64,000 nucleotides of DNA from UBA1672 sp050633505 (GCA_050633505.1 JBOEGQ010000004.1:186001-250000); one strand, 5' to 3'. Positions 51,800 to 61,267 are shown, counted from the stretch's first letter. Numbers and translations: made by a program. Notes: generated by a model not told the origin, from the sequence alone.

Positions 51800-52798
51800 A
51801 TGCGAACTATCCCCAAGTCCGAAATATTTGCACTGTGTAGAGCTGCCTTTGAAAAAGTCGGCATGACTGATCGTGATGTGGTGAACACGATCTATAACCA
51901 TCTCATGCAAAATGAAATATCCGGCAAACGCTCTCACGGATTACTTAGAATTAAGTGGAGTATTGACTACATCAAAAAACATGGCCTGCCTGAGGCAAAG
52001 CCTGAACTAATGCTTGATGCAGGTGGCCTTGGTATTGTTGATGGAAAAAATAACATCGGGCTTGTTGCTGCACAATATGCAGCAGAATGTGCAATAGAAA
52101 AAGCAAAAGAACACGGAATCGCATTTGTCGGTGCACGCAATCATTTTGGCACCACAGGAACAATGAATTATTATAACCGCCTATTCGTCGAGCATGGCTT
52201 GATTGGTATTGCCGGTTGCAATTCCTTGGCTATGGTTTGTCATCCAGACGGATTTAATCCTGTTATAGGAACAAACCCAATTTCCTTTGGTATACCAAGC
52301 GCGAAAACACCGTGTGTTGTCGACGTTACAACGGCGCAATGGGCATATGGAAAGCTTCTGGAAGTTTATAAGTCAGGAAAAGACCTGCCCAACGATGCCA
52401 TAATTAACGCAGATGGTGAACCATCAACCAATATTAAGGATGCGATGGATGGGGCTATGCTTCCAATGAATGGATATAAGGGCTTTTCCATTGGTTTGGC
52501 CATTGAAATATTAAGTGGTGCACTCATTGGTGCAAAGTCAGGGCGTAATGCTGTTGCGGGGAGTGACGGCATATTCTTTATTACAATTAATCCGGATATG
52601 CTGGTTGGACAAACACAATTTGAAGAACATGTTGAAATGCTTTTACAAGAAATAAAAGCATCCGATCACCACGCAGAAATCGAAGACATCCTTATTCCCG
52701 GAGAAAGATCCTCTTCTCACTATCAAATACTTGCAAAGCAGGATGATATAGACATTATTGATACCGTTTATCAGGACTTAAAGGAACTCGCCGAATGA
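51800..52798 (+). CDS. Ldh family (malate/L-lactate-type) oxidoreductase
   Basis: A 332-residue NAD(P)-dependent 2-hydroxyacid dehydrogenase of the Ldh/YlbC/ComC family, unrelated to classical lactate dehydrogenase. Marks: GKRSHGLLRIKW (about 39-50), GLVAAQYAAECAIEKAKEHGIAFVGARNHFGTTGTMNYY, GTNPISFGIPSAKTPCVVDVTTAQWAYGKL and NGYKGFSIGLAIEILSGALIG. Substrates in the family include malate, sulfolactate, ureidoglycolate and piperideine-carboxylate; none can be fixed. The ATGA junction couples it to the aspartate dehydrogenase gene, which suggests a shared pathway of oxoacid or amino-acid conversion. Confidence 0.85.
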   Translation: MRTIPKSEIFALCRAAFEKVGMTDRDVVNTIYNHLMQNEISGKRSHGLLRIKWSIDYIKKHGLPEAKPELMLDAGGLGIVDGKNNIGLVAAQYAAECAIEKAKEHGIAFVGARNHFGTTGTMNYYNRLFVEHGLIGIAGCNSLAMVCHPDGFNPVIGTNPISFGIPSAKTPCVVDVTTAQWAYGKLLEVYKSGKDLPNDAIINADGEPSTNIKDAMDGAMLPMNGYKGFSIGLAIEILSGALIGAKSGRNAVAGSDGIFFITINPDMLVGQTQFEEHVEMLLQEIKASDHHAEIEDILIPGERSSSHYQILAKQDDIDIIDTVYQDLKELAE

Positions 52799-53574
52799 AA
52801 AGAAAAGTAGGCATTGTCGGCGTTGGAGCAATAGGCAGCGCCGTTGCACGTGCATTAAACAATGGAATTGATGGATTTGAATTATGCTGTATATCTGACC
52901 CTGTTGTTACGGATCACTTTGGCGCAAAACGCACGGATATCGAGAATCTTGTGAATGAATGTGACCTTATTATCGAATGCCTACCTGCAGATATGGTTCC
53001 GAAATTGACCCGGATAGTATGCGCAGCAGGAAAAGATATTATCTTTATCAGTAGCGCAGCATTGCTTCTCTACCCTGAAATTATGCAATCCTTACAAACC
53101 TCTGAAAGCAAAGCATACCTGCCATCTGGTGCTTTATGTGGTCTGGATGGAGTTCGTGCAATGATCGAAATGGGTATTACCTCATCAAAGATCGCATCAA
53201 CAAAACCTCCAATGGGGTTTGGCGGAGCTCCGCATATTGTGCAAAACAATATCGATTTATCGACGATCACTCAAAAGACTTTATTATTTGAAGGGAATGC
53301 ACTGGATGCATCAAAAGGTTTTCCCGCCAATGTCAATGTCGCGGCAACATTAAGCCTGGCCGGAATTGGTGCTGAAAAAACGCGTGTAGAGGTGTGGGCA
53401 GATCCATCTGCGACGGGCAATATGCATGAAATCACCGTTGCAAGCGAATATTCCACACTTGTTTCCCGTATTGAAAACATGCCTGACCCGGCAAACCCAA
53501 AAAGCTCCGTCCTTGCGGCGCAGAGCATTGTCGCAACCTTACGAAATATGAGTAACTCAATCATTATCGGATAA
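52795..53574 (+). CDS. L-aspartate dehydrogenase-like protein
   Basis: NAD(P)-dependent enzyme that interconverts aspartate with iminoaspartate/oxaloacetate and ammonia. The 259 residues have a Rossmann motif VGIVGVGAIGSAVARAL (4-20), the LPSGALCGLDGVRAM loop (about 108-122) and ANVNVAATLSLAGIGAEKTRVEVWADPSATGNMHEI (about 178-213), which together match the aspartate dehydrogenase (NadX) family. It may feed NAD synthesis or act in amino-acid breakdown. It shares an ATGA overlap with the upstream dehydrogenase and precedes the phosphatase by 16 bp. No nadA or nadC is nearby. Confidence 0.85.
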   Translation: MKRKVGIVGVGAIGSAVARALNNGIDGFELCCISDPVVTDHFGAKRTDIENLVNECDLIIECLPADMVPKLTRIVCAAGKDIIFISSAALLLYPEIMQSLQTSESKAYLPSGALCGLDGVRAMIEMGITSSKIASTKPPMGFGGAPHIVQNNIDLSTITQKTLLFEGNALDASKGFPANVNVAATLSLAGIGAEKTRVEVWADPSATGNMHEITVASEYSTLVSRIENMPDPANPKSSVLAAQSIVATLRNMSNSIIIG

Positions 53575-53590
53575 AGACAAGGACACAGTA

Positions 53591-54223
53591 ATGCCCCTTC
53601 CCCTAAAACATTTTTATATGATCAGGCACGGACAAACCATCGCAAACCGTGCACAAGTTATGGCCGGAAGCGATGACTCCCCTCTAACCGATTTAGGGCG
53701 TGAACAAGCCAAAGCGGTTCAAAACGTGGTTCAGGCATTGGACATTAAACCAAACGTCATTGTACATAGTAATCTATCCAGAGCCCGTGACACAGCCTCA
53801 ATCATCAATGAGGTTCTTGACCTTCCAATGTATGAAGAGCCCAATGTTGCCGAAATTCATTGCGGTGATTGGGAAGGTAAGCCGTGGTCAGAATGTGAAG
53901 CCTTACTTGATGGATGGCCTACACCACCAAATGGTGAAACATTCACAGAGTTTTGCGAACGTATTAGAAACGGTAAAAAAGAACATATAGAGCGCCATAG
54001 CGGCCCTATTCTTATTGTTTGTCATGGTGGCGTTTTTCGAGGGATGGGCGGAATTTATGGCCTGAACACCCCCGGTATATTTAGGAATTGCCACTTACAT
54101 GAATTTCATCCTGATCCAACGAACGATCACTTCCCATGGAAAGTGCATGCTTACGACTATGGCACAGAACTAACGCGTGAGCCTGTCTCAGTTTTTCATG
54201 ATAGTAATATATATACCGGCTAA
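53591..54223 (+). CDS. Histidine phosphatase family protein
   Basis: A 210-residue phosphoglycerate-mutase-like phosphatase. The catalytic motif is MIRHGQT (His in RHG) near residues 11-16, with a second His in VCHGGVFRGM near 140. ARDTASIINEVL and the EIHCGDWEGKPWSEC loop are conserved. Likely a small-molecule phosphatase; the substrate is unknown. It ends the three-gene unit with the dehydrogenases and converges with folP, overlapping its end by 4 bp. Confidence 0.85.
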   Translation: MPLPLKHFYMIRHGQTIANRAQVMAGSDDSPLTDLGREQAKAVQNVVQALDIKPNVIVHSNLSRARDTASIINEVLDLPMYEEPNVAEIHCGDWEGKPWSECEALLDGWPTPPNGETFTEFCERIRNGKKEHIERHSGPILIVCHGGVFRGMGGIYGLNTPGIFRNCHLHEFHPDPTNDHFPWKVHAYDYGTELTREPVSVFHDSNIYTG

Positions 54224-55041
54224 GCAATATTCCTGTATACAGTTAGAGCCTGATGTGTATCCCGTACATCATGCACACGTAAAATATCAGCACCTTTCTG
54301 CATCGCATGAATAGCCACGGACAAAGATCCGGCTAATCTCATTTTAGGGTCACTTTCACCAGATAAGGCACCAATAAAGCTTTTACGGGATGCACCAATT
54401 AATACAGGACATCCAAACGCCTTAAATCTATTAATATTCTGCAAGATCAATATGTTATGATCCAACGCCTTCCCAAAACCAATACCGGGATCAAAAATAA
54501 GACGCGAAGAGTCAACACCATGCTTTGCACAGCGCTCTAAAGTCCCTTCAAAAAAGGCGCAGATTTCATCGACAACATCATCATAATGCGGCGCATCTTG
54601 CATATTCTTGGGGGTTCCCTTCATATGCATAATGCAAACTGGTACATCATAATCCGCAAGAACAGAAATCGCATCGGGATCATAAGACAGACCACTTACG
54701 TCATTTACAAAATTTGCACCGCTTTCAAGCGCCACACGCATTGTTTGTGCATTACGCGTATCAATCGAAATATACCCTGCTTTTCCCCTTAAGCCTTCAA
54801 TGACCGGAATAACACGTTCAAGCTCTTGCTCAATCGAGACCATTTCCGCATTAGGGCGTGTCGATTCTCCGCCAATATCAAGAATATCAGCTCCTTGCTC
54901 TAACAACATTAAGGCATGATTGATGGCACAGTCCGTATCATGAAATTCTCCACCATCAGAAAAACTATCCGGTGTTACATTCACTATCCCCATGATTAGA
55001 GGCACTTGCAGCCCATTTTTACATTTTTGGATAATGCTCAA
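54220..55041 (-). CDS. folP: Dihydropteroate synthase
   Basis: Condenses p-aminobenzoate with dihydropterin pyrophosphate in folate synthesis; target of sulfonamides. The 273 residues have MGIVNVTPDSFSDGGEF, DIGGESTRPNAEMV, DTRNAQTMRVALESGANFVNDVSGL, MHMKGTPKNMQ and FDPGIGFGKALDHNI. All substrate-binding loops are present. It follows folK by 18 bp. Confidence 0.97.
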   Translation of the reverse strand: MSIIQKCKNGLQVPLIMGIVNVTPDSFSDGGEFHDTDCAINHALMLLEQGADILDIGGESTRPNAEMVSIEQELERVIPVIEGLRGKAGYISIDTRNAQTMRVALESGANFVNDVSGLSYDPDAISVLADYDVPVCIMHMKGTPKNMQDAPHYDDVVDEICAFFEGTLERCAKHGVDSSRLIFDPGIGFGKALDHNILILQNINRFKAFGCPVLIGASRKSFIGALSGESDPKMRLAGSLSVAIHAMQKGADILRVHDVRDTHQALTVYRNIA

Positions 55042-55059
55042 TCTCTTTCCTTTTCACTG

Positions 55060-55563
55060 TTAGATGAGTGTACTATTTCCGATACACTCTATCTCTTGGC
55101 CACTTGGCATCTCATCTATCATTGCCTCAACCGTCATATCAAGTACAGGGTGCACCCATTGCGGTGCAACTTCTTGCAACGGATAGAGAACAAATGCGCG
55201 CTCATGCATACGAGAGTGCGGTAAAGTTAAGAGATGACTGTCTAAAACCTGATCGTTATACGCCAATAAATCAAGGTCCAGAACACGCGCCGCATTACGC
55301 GCATTACGCACGCGTCCGCTCACATCCTCAATACCGGCAAGGGTCTTCAACAAGTCACATGGTGATAAGGAAGTGTCAACATGACAAACGGCATTGCGGT
55401 ACCATGGCTGATCAGAAATCGGAACCGGTGCCGATTTCCAAATATTCGATGATTTTATAATGTGAATATGATGATGTTCCAAAAGTGCACAGCATTCGGA
55501 TAAAGTCTTTTCCGGCGTGCCATAACGACTATCCAGATTTGCCCCAAGCCCCAAAAGTATCAC
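55060..55563 (-). CDS. folK: 2-amino-4-hydroxy-6-hydroxymethyldihydropteridine pyrophosphokinase
   Basis: Pyrophosphorylates the pterin for FolP. The 167 residues have LLGLGANLDSRYGTPEKTLSEC, ISDQPWYRNAVCHVDTSLSP and RVLDLDLLAYNDQVL with the metal-binding Asp pair. HSRMHERAFVLYPLQEVAP is the closing loop. It overlaps the upstream DUF882 gene by 4 bp, so the envelope enzyme and the folate genes are translationally linked. Confidence 0.96.
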   Translation of the reverse strand: MILLGLGANLDSRYGTPEKTLSECCALLEHHHIHIIKSSNIWKSAPVPISDQPWYRNAVCHVDTSLSPCDLLKTLAGIEDVSGRVRNARNAARVLDLDLLAYNDQVLDSHLLTLPHSRMHERAFVLYPLQEVAPQWVHPVLDMTVEAMIDEMPSGQEIECIGNSTLI

Positions 55564-56156
55564 GATGTCCAGCTTCTCACTTGACCAGTATCGACGTGGA
55601 CAAAGTTACTGCGTGGATAGTATCCAACGCCTCCGGCTTGCAGGCTTTTTGCAATATTACGAATTTCCCGTGTACTTTCATTGAGCAAACGAATATCAAC
55701 TGCCTGACCATACATATGGAAAGAATTTGAAGCCACACCACGTGTATTACGCTTTAACATTGCGTTGGTTTTAGGACTACGGTAACCGGATAAGATCTGG
55801 TATGGATCTTTTGCTCTTAGTCTACTATGAATAATCGACATAATATCAACGACATGCGGGTCCATCGGAAAAACTTCTTCTGTTCTGAAATCACGCATAA
55901 CGTAGTTTAACCGTTCAAACGCCTCAGGCAGATATTTATCACCAACCCGATACACACCTGAGAAACTTTCACCAGTATGGGCATGACGGAATGAAATCTT
56001 CCACGCTTCGTTCTTACTACTGGCAAGAACATCACGTGTTAGCAGAGACGGAACAGCCGCCGACGCAACACCAACAAGCCCCATTTTCAGGAAATCACGA
56101 CGCTGTTGCACCATTTGTTGATCAGAATTATCTGTCGTAAAAAATCGTTTTAACAT
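55560..56156 (-). CDS. Tat-exported DUF882/YcbK-like peptidase
   Basis: A 198-residue protein with a twin-arginine signal (QRRDFLKMGLVGVASAAVPSLL). The mature domain is of the M15-like YcbK/DUF882 type: ILSGYRSPKTNAML, NSFHMYGQAVDIRL with His and Asp ligands and NFVHVDTGQVRSW with the last His; these are the zinc site of LAS-type peptidases acting on cell-wall peptides. The ATG at 56156 with GAGG 8 nt before it is chosen; the frame continues to 56261 without fit. It follows the L,D-transpeptidase gene, the order seen for ycbB-ycbK in Escherichia coli. Confidence 0.88.
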   Translation of the reverse strand: MLKRFFTTDNSDQQMVQQRRDFLKMGLVGVASAAVPSLLTRDVLASSKNEAWKISFRHAHTGESFSGVYRVGDKYLPEAFERLNYVMRDFRTEEVFPMDPHVVDIMSIIHSRLRAKDPYQILSGYRSPKTNAMLKRNTRGVASNSFHMYGQAVDIRLLNESTREIRNIAKSLQAGGVGYYPRSNFVHVDTGQVRSWTS

Positions 56157-56298
56157 ACAGGCCTCAAAAACAAAGCAGGAATACACGAAAAACTGTGAAT
56201 TCACGCACGAGTTAAGACTTCCTACATGAATTGACAAGATGAGTAAAGAAAGTTTTTTCATCGTGTTTTATAATAGAATTTAAAAACACGTATTAGAA

Positions 56299-57948
56299 TT
56301 AATCCACAAACTGAACAATTCTAACATCATTATCGCCTAATATTGAGAAACCGTCAAGATTTTCTATAGCTTGCGTCAAAGTCTTATCACGGTCGTATAT
56401 GTCCATACCGTAAACAATCTGATTTTTATCCCCAACCCAAACCGTGTAGTACAACATATAAACAGGCATTCTTTCCTGTGTATAAACGTCTGTCATTTCA
56501 CCCTTTTTAAGCGTGTCATCTATACGATCATCATTCCATTTACGGCGCGCCTCTAAAATAAATGACGCAATTTTATGTGGTTCTTTTAACCGTACACACC
56601 CTGAAGACTTTGCCCTATCCGTACGAAGGAACAGGCTTTTGTCATTTGTATCATGTAAATAGATATTATACTCATTCGGCATTAAGACACGAATATACCC
56701 CAATGGATTATGCCCACCGGGAACCTGTACCATTCTAAACCCGTGCAAGTCCGCTTTTCTCAATGCACTCCACTCAACAACAGTCGGGTCAAGCGTCGGA
56801 GCATTCTTTTCATACCCCTCATAAAGCTCTATCCCTTTATCAGAGAGGTATTGAGGGTTCTCAATTAACTTTGGCCAAATATCCTCTTCCTTAATTGTAG
56901 GGGGTATTGTCCATGTTGGGTTTAACCGCACACCATGAACTGTTGTAATGAAAGATGGTGTTGCGCGTTTCTTGCGTCCAACAACAACAGGCATTTCATG
57001 TACAACATCACCACCATCAACCGCCCATAGTGTTGCAGATGGTATATTTACAACAATAAAGCGCTCTGGCTTTTCATCATGAACCCAGCGCAACCGCTCC
57101 ATATTCACAACGATTTGGTTAATCTTATTATAAATATTATGATTAAGTGCATGAAACGTCTGTGGCCCAACAAAACCGTCTGCTTTTAGGCCTTTTTGAT
57201 GTTGGAAACCTTTTACCATCTCTGTCAGTTGGGGATCATATAGATACGGATCAATCTCTCCTTCAACCTGATCATCGAGAACACCACCCAGCTTCGTACG
57301 TAGCTGTGGGATGACCTCATAAGACCTTCCGGGACGGAGAATATGTTTAGAGTACAAAGGAGGCTCTACTTCCAAGCCTTCAACCTCTCTAGCTTGCTCC
57401 ACCAGAACAGCCAGTTCTTTTTTCAAACGCTGATAAGTGTGCCCTTGCGGCTCTATACTTAATAAAAATGCTTTGATCTCGTTTTTATGTTCCGACAGAA
57501 AAGTGAGAGCACCCTCTTCTGAAATCTGTTGCTTCCAGTCTTTTGGTCGAAGCCCAAGGGAACGTGCATTAACACGCATACCACTAAGATCTTGTGAATA
57601 TCGGATATATCCATCCGTCAGAGTAAGCTCTAGTGCAAGTGATTCCTCCTGCGAAAACCCGCCCCATGACTTTTCATCCAATAATGTATCGATATGTTCA
57701 ATATGATAACGCTTTGGATTGAGCCCATGCATCCATGACAAACGTAAGATATCAATAAGATCATGCCCGTCTTGTGTCAGGTTGTTCTTTTCGATCCAGA
57801 CAGGGTCACCTTCGCGCGCCAGATAAAACGCATCGACAGCAGATTGAGGAAGCGCTTCAACTTCCGGCGCCTGCGCACGCGCAGGCAGTACCGCATGAAT
57901 ACTGCACAAAAACACCACTATAAAAAAAGAAAAATATCGAATGACCAT
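56299..57948 (-). CDS. L,D-transpeptidase YcbB-like with peptidoglycan-binding domain
   Basis: Periplasmic enzyme that makes 3-3 crosslinks in peptidoglycan. About 549 residues: signal peptide (FSFFIVVFLCSIHAVLPARAQ), a scaffold domain, a peptidoglycan-binding repeat near 245-275 (LTEMVKGFQHQKGLKADGFVGPQTFHALN), and a YkuD catalytic domain with IYLHDTNDKSLFLRTDRAKSSGCVRL holding the catalytic His and Cys. The length and order match YcbB/LdtD. The ATG at 57948 is used because the codon before it is TTG. It is convergent with nothing nearby, and lies 65 bp from ilvD on the same strand. Confidence 0.93.
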   Translation of the reverse strand: MVIRYFSFFIVVFLCSIHAVLPARAQAPEVEALPQSAVDAFYLAREGDPVWIEKNNLTQDGHDLIDILRLSWMHGLNPKRYHIEHIDTLLDEKSWGGFSQEESLALELTLTDGYIRYSQDLSGMRVNARSLGLRPKDWKQQISEEGALTFLSEHKNEIKAFLLSIEPQGHTYQRLKKELAVLVEQAREVEGLEVEPPLYSKHILRPGRSYEVIPQLRTKLGGVLDDQVEGEIDPYLYDPQLTEMVKGFQHQKGLKADGFVGPQTFHALNHNIYNKINQIVVNMERLRWVHDEKPERFIVVNIPSATLWAVDGGDVVHEMPVVVGRKKRATPSFITTVHGVRLNPTWTIPPTIKEEDIWPKLIENPQYLSDKGIELYEGYEKNAPTLDPTVVEWSALRKADLHGFRMVQVPGGHNPLGYIRVLMPNEYNIYLHDTNDKSLFLRTDRAKSSGCVRLKEPHKIASFILEARRKWNDDRIDDTLKKGEMTDVYTQERMPVYMLYYTVWVGDKNQIVYGMDIYDRDKTLTQAIENLDGFSILGDNDVRIVQFVD

Positions 57949-58015
57949 CAAACAACCAAAGAAAGGGAGAATTTTAAAACTGCCCCTATCATTATGCTAA
58001 AATATTTAAGAAATC

Positions 58016-59761
58016 CTATAAATCCACAAATGTATGTGTCTCTTCTTTCGCACCCGGGTGCGTCACTGCACCATCACGCGCAGGACCAACAAGTTGAGCA
58101 TATTTATAAAGAGCCCCGGAATTATAGTTTGTTTTTCTAGGCTTCCAGTTTTCTTTACGTTGTGCCAACTCTTCATCCGACAACTTCACATCAAGCGTCC
58201 CTGTTTCCGCATCAATACGAATGATATCTCCATCCTGAATCAAGCCAATAGGACCTCCAACTGCGGCCTCCGGCCCGACATGTCCGATACAAAAACCGCG
58301 CGTCCCGCCTGAAAAACGACCATCCGTAATCAAGGCAACATCGCCGCCCATTCCCTGCCCATATAATGCAGCAGTTGTTGAAAGCATTTCACGCATTCCC
58401 GGACCACCCTTGGCGCCCTCATAACGGATAACCAGAACATCGCCCTTTTCATACTCACGATTTTGAACGGCGTTAAAACATGCCTCTTCACCATCAAAGA
58501 TACGTGCGGGTCCCTCAAAAACTAACTCTTCAAGACCGGCAATTTTTACAATCGCACCCTCAGGTGCCAGATTACCCTTCAAGCCAACAACACCACCTGT
58601 TGGATGGATCGGATTTTTAACCGGGTAAACAACATCCTGATCTTCTGGCAAGCGAACCCCTTCAAGGTTCTCAGCCAACGTCTTACCCGTCACCGTAATA
58701 CAATCACCATGGATATATCCATTATCAAGCAACTCTTTCAAAACCACACCAACACCACCAACGTCGTACAAATCCTTGGCCACATATTTACCGCCGGGGC
58801 GTAAATTGGCAATCAATGGCGTGCGTTTAAAGATTTCGGCCACATCAAATAGATTAAAGTCGATACCCGCCTCATGTGCCATCGCCGGCAAGTGAAGCCC
58901 TGCATTTGTCGAACCACCAGTCGCAGCCACAATCGCAGCCGCATTTTCCAGTGACCTTCGTGTCACAATATCACGTGGCAAAGGCCCACCATTTTTAATC
59001 AGATTGACAACTGCTTCACCGGAGGCCGCCGCATATTCATCACGGCTTTCATATGGTGCCGGCGCCCCTGCAGAGTTTGGTAGAGCCAAGCCAATTGCCT
59101 CAGACACACAAGCCATTGTATTAGCCGTAAACTGACCACCACATGCACCTGCAGACGGGCATGCAACACATTCAAGTTCATGTAGCTCCTCATCCGACAT
59201 TTTCCCTGTCGCATGCTGCCCGACCGCTTCGAACACATTCACAACATCAACATCTTTGCCCTTATACTTCCCCGGAAGGATCGTCCCACCATACATAAAG
59301 ACAGATGGCACGTTCAAACGTATCATCACCATCATCATACCCGGAAGAGATTTATCACAGCCGGCAAGTCCGACAAGCGCATCATAACAATGCCCACGCA
59401 TAGTAAGTTCAACTGAATCTGCAATTACCTCACGCGATACAAGGGATGAGCGCATCCCCTCATGCCCCATCGCGATTCCATCTGTAACCGTAATTGTCGT
59501 AAATTCACGAGGCGTAGCACCCGCACCATCCACACCTCTTTTTACGGCTTGTGCCTGACGTGATAAAGCAATATTACACGGTGCAGCTTCATTCCAACAT
59601 GTCGCAACACCAATAAGAGGCTGGTGAATTTGTTCTTCTGTCATTCCCATAGCATAGTAATAAGAGCGGTGCGGAGCGGACTTTGCCCCTTCCGTCACAT
59701 AACGACTAACCAGCTTATTTTTATTCCAACCATTGGGGTGTGAGCGATCTTTATCAGACAT
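58016..59761 (-). CDS. ilvD: Dihydroxy-acid dehydratase
   Basis: Dehydrates dihydroxy-acids in valine, leucine and isoleucine synthesis. The 581 residues are of the shorter form whose cluster cysteines are Cys62, Cys135 (GCDKSLPGM) and Cys207 (CPSAGACGGQFTANTM), the pattern of [2Fe-2S] dehydratases. TDGRFSGGTRGFCIGHVGPEAAVGGPI is near the end. It lies alone with a long A-rich leader. Confidence 0.95.
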   Translation of the reverse strand: MSDKDRSHPNGWNKNKLVSRYVTEGAKSAPHRSYYYAMGMTEEQIHQPLIGVATCWNEAAPCNIALSRQAQAVKRGVDGAGATPREFTTITVTDGIAMGHEGMRSSLVSREVIADSVELTMRGHCYDALVGLAGCDKSLPGMMMVMIRLNVPSVFMYGGTILPGKYKGKDVDVVNVFEAVGQHATGKMSDEELHELECVACPSAGACGGQFTANTMACVSEAIGLALPNSAGAPAPYESRDEYAAASGEAVVNLIKNGGPLPRDIVTRRSLENAAAIVAATGGSTNAGLHLPAMAHEAGIDFNLFDVAEIFKRTPLIANLRPGGKYVAKDLYDVGGVGVVLKELLDNGYIHGDCITVTGKTLAENLEGVRLPEDQDVVYPVKNPIHPTGGVVGLKGNLAPEGAIVKIAGLEELVFEGPARIFDGEEACFNAVQNREYEKGDVLVIRYEGAKGGPGMREMLSTTAALYGQGMGGDVALITDGRFSGGTRGFCIGHVGPEAAVGGPIGLIQDGDIIRIDAETGTLDVKLSDEELAQRKENWKPRKTNYNSGALYKYAQLVGPARDGAVTHPGAKEETHTFVDL

Positions 59762-59804
59762 GAGCTACCTACTTCATTTTTTCATTTTCATTCGGAAGGC
59801 AACA

Positions 59805-59963
59805 ATGAACAACTTTAAAGAAAAAAACAAGACACGATATGGCTTTAACAGAGTTAAAACACACAAAACATTCAAATGATTAGCTTGGCTAAAAACAGTT
59901 CAAAAAAGGAACCCACAAAGATACGTCAGTCAGTCTTATAAAGACTTCTTCCCACGTCTTTGA
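59805..59963 (+). CDS. Candidate small ORF (52 aa)
   Basis: Between the divergent-facing ends of ilvD and the PH-domain gene lies a 52-codon frame starting MNNFKEKTRHDMALTELK and ending SQSYKDFFPRL. GGAAGG (59794-59799) lies 5 nt before the ATG, a strong ribosome site. The product is basic, with no membrane segment. It overlaps the end of the PH-domain gene by 28 bp on the other strand. No family is recognised and chance cannot be excluded. The rest of this 174-bp gap is A-rich. Confidence 0.3.
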
Positions 59964-60565
59964 TTCTTCTTTTCTTTTTGCTCTTTTTGTTGACGCACTT
60001 CGGCTTCGGCCTCTTCATTGCCTTCATCAGCCAGAACCATTTCGTTATAATATTTACGAAATTCATCTGCATTACCGATATAAGAAACACGGATCAAACG
60101 CTGCCCGGTTCCCATGACAACAACATTCGCATATCCGAACATATGTCCGGGTAACATACGTTCCAGATCAATGCTTTCAATCTTACTAAGGCGGATATCA
60201 ACCACATCCATTTGCAACAAACCATAACGCGCAAGCACCCGTTTATTCGTAATAGCAAGGATCAGGAAGTGCTGTGTTAATATTGCGATACAAAGCATAA
60301 TAGCCCCGACAACCGCCAATAACACACCCAGAACGGAAACATAAAACCATAAGATTACGGCCAAAATCAAAACGGCAATGGACTTCCAATATATTGCCCC
60401 ATGCAATTTCGCACGAAGCACCACCTCTTCACCAGACACTAAAACTTTTTCAATTTCAGCATCCTGCACAGACTTTAATGGCCTTCGCTTTGGATTAGAT
60501 GCCTTCGCAGTCGGCGCAGCAGAAGCCCCCTCCGCCTTTGGCTGCATTCCAGTTTCGGTACTCAT
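59936..60565 (-). CDS. Bacterial PH domain membrane protein (DUF304-like)
   Basis: A 209-residue protein with a basic, Ala-rich leader (about 1-35), two hydrophobic segments (SIAVLILAVILWFYVSVL, LLAVVGAIMLCIAILTQH) and a PH-like domain with ITNKRVLARYGLLQMDVVDIRLSKIESIDLER, the bPH2 signature. A Lys/Glu/Arg-rich tail follows. It overlaps the next gene upstream by 4 bp, and both share the domain, so they may form a complex. The function is unknown. Confidence 0.8.
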   Translation of the reverse strand: MSTETGMQPKAEGASAAPTAKASNPKRRPLKSVQDAEIEKVLVSGEEVVLRAKLHGAIYWKSIAVLILAVILWFYVSVLGVLLAVVGAIMLCIAILTQHFLILAITNKRVLARYGLLQMDVVDIRLSKIESIDLERMLPGHMFGYANVVVMGTGQRLIRVSYIGNADEFRKYYNEMVLADEGNEEAEAEVRQQKEQKEKKNQRRGKKSL

Positions 60566-61092
60566 CGGGTTTTCGCCTCCTCTATTCCGCGACGAAACGC
60601 AATAGGGTCTTCAATTGGCGGAAGAATAACTTCACCAACCCCCATACCACGTATCATTACGCGCCCATAATTGAAAATACGTCCAAGTATCGGCTGTAAC
60701 ACATTGACTCCCTCAATACGATCGATACTTATTTCTCCAACATGCCGTGCAATCAACCCCCGTTTATAAACAAGACGTGTATTTGTTACCGCAATTTCGG
60801 TTGTCGCCTTGATAATCATCATTTGTGCAAATTTAACAAGCCCCAGAAGAAACATAAGAAAAGCAAAAAGCCTTATCCCCGGATGAATAACTTTAATAGA
60901 ATCAAAGAAGCCCAGCTCCTCAGGTAACTTCCCCATAAGGACATATGCCTTCCAAGACATCACCATCACAACAATCGCCAGAATAAGTCCCCAGAAGATA
61001 GATAGGAAAGAGTTCACCGTATACATCCAGTGAAATTTCCCAACGCGAACAAGTTCTTCATCAGGACCTAATGATTGTTGTACATAAAGCAT
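60562..61092 (-). CDS. Bacterial PH domain membrane protein (DUF304-like)
   Basis: A 176-residue protein of the same fold as its neighbour: two hydrophobic segments (FLSIFWGLILAIVVMVMSW, IRLFAFLMFLLGLVKFAQMM) and a PH-like domain with AVTNTRLVYKRGLIARHVGEISIDRIEGVNVLQP. The ATG at 61092 with AAAGAGAG upstream is preferred; the frame is open to 61113. It is translationally coupled to the neighbouring gene. Pairs of such proteins are common, with roles in membrane stress or protein quality proposed for some. Confidence 0.8.
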   Translation of the reverse strand: MLYVQQSLGPDEELVRVGKFHWMYTVNSFLSIFWGLILAIVVMVMSWKAYVLMGKLPEELGFFDSIKVIHPGIRLFAFLMFLLGLVKFAQMMIIKATTEIAVTNTRLVYKRGLIARHVGEISIDRIEGVNVLQPILGRIFNYGRVMIRGMGVGEVILPPIEDPIAFRRGIEEAKTR

Positions 61093-61267
61093 AAATACTC
61101 TCTTTCCAGACACTAAACGCCATGCAATTCATACAAGAATCACAATACACACAGATATAGTATCCGTCTTACCCTCAGACTGCAAGTTTGAAACGCATTG
61201 AAAAATAAGAGTTTACACAGTTTTTCAAAGACATTTAACTACGCCTCGCCCCCCTGCAATAATCACA

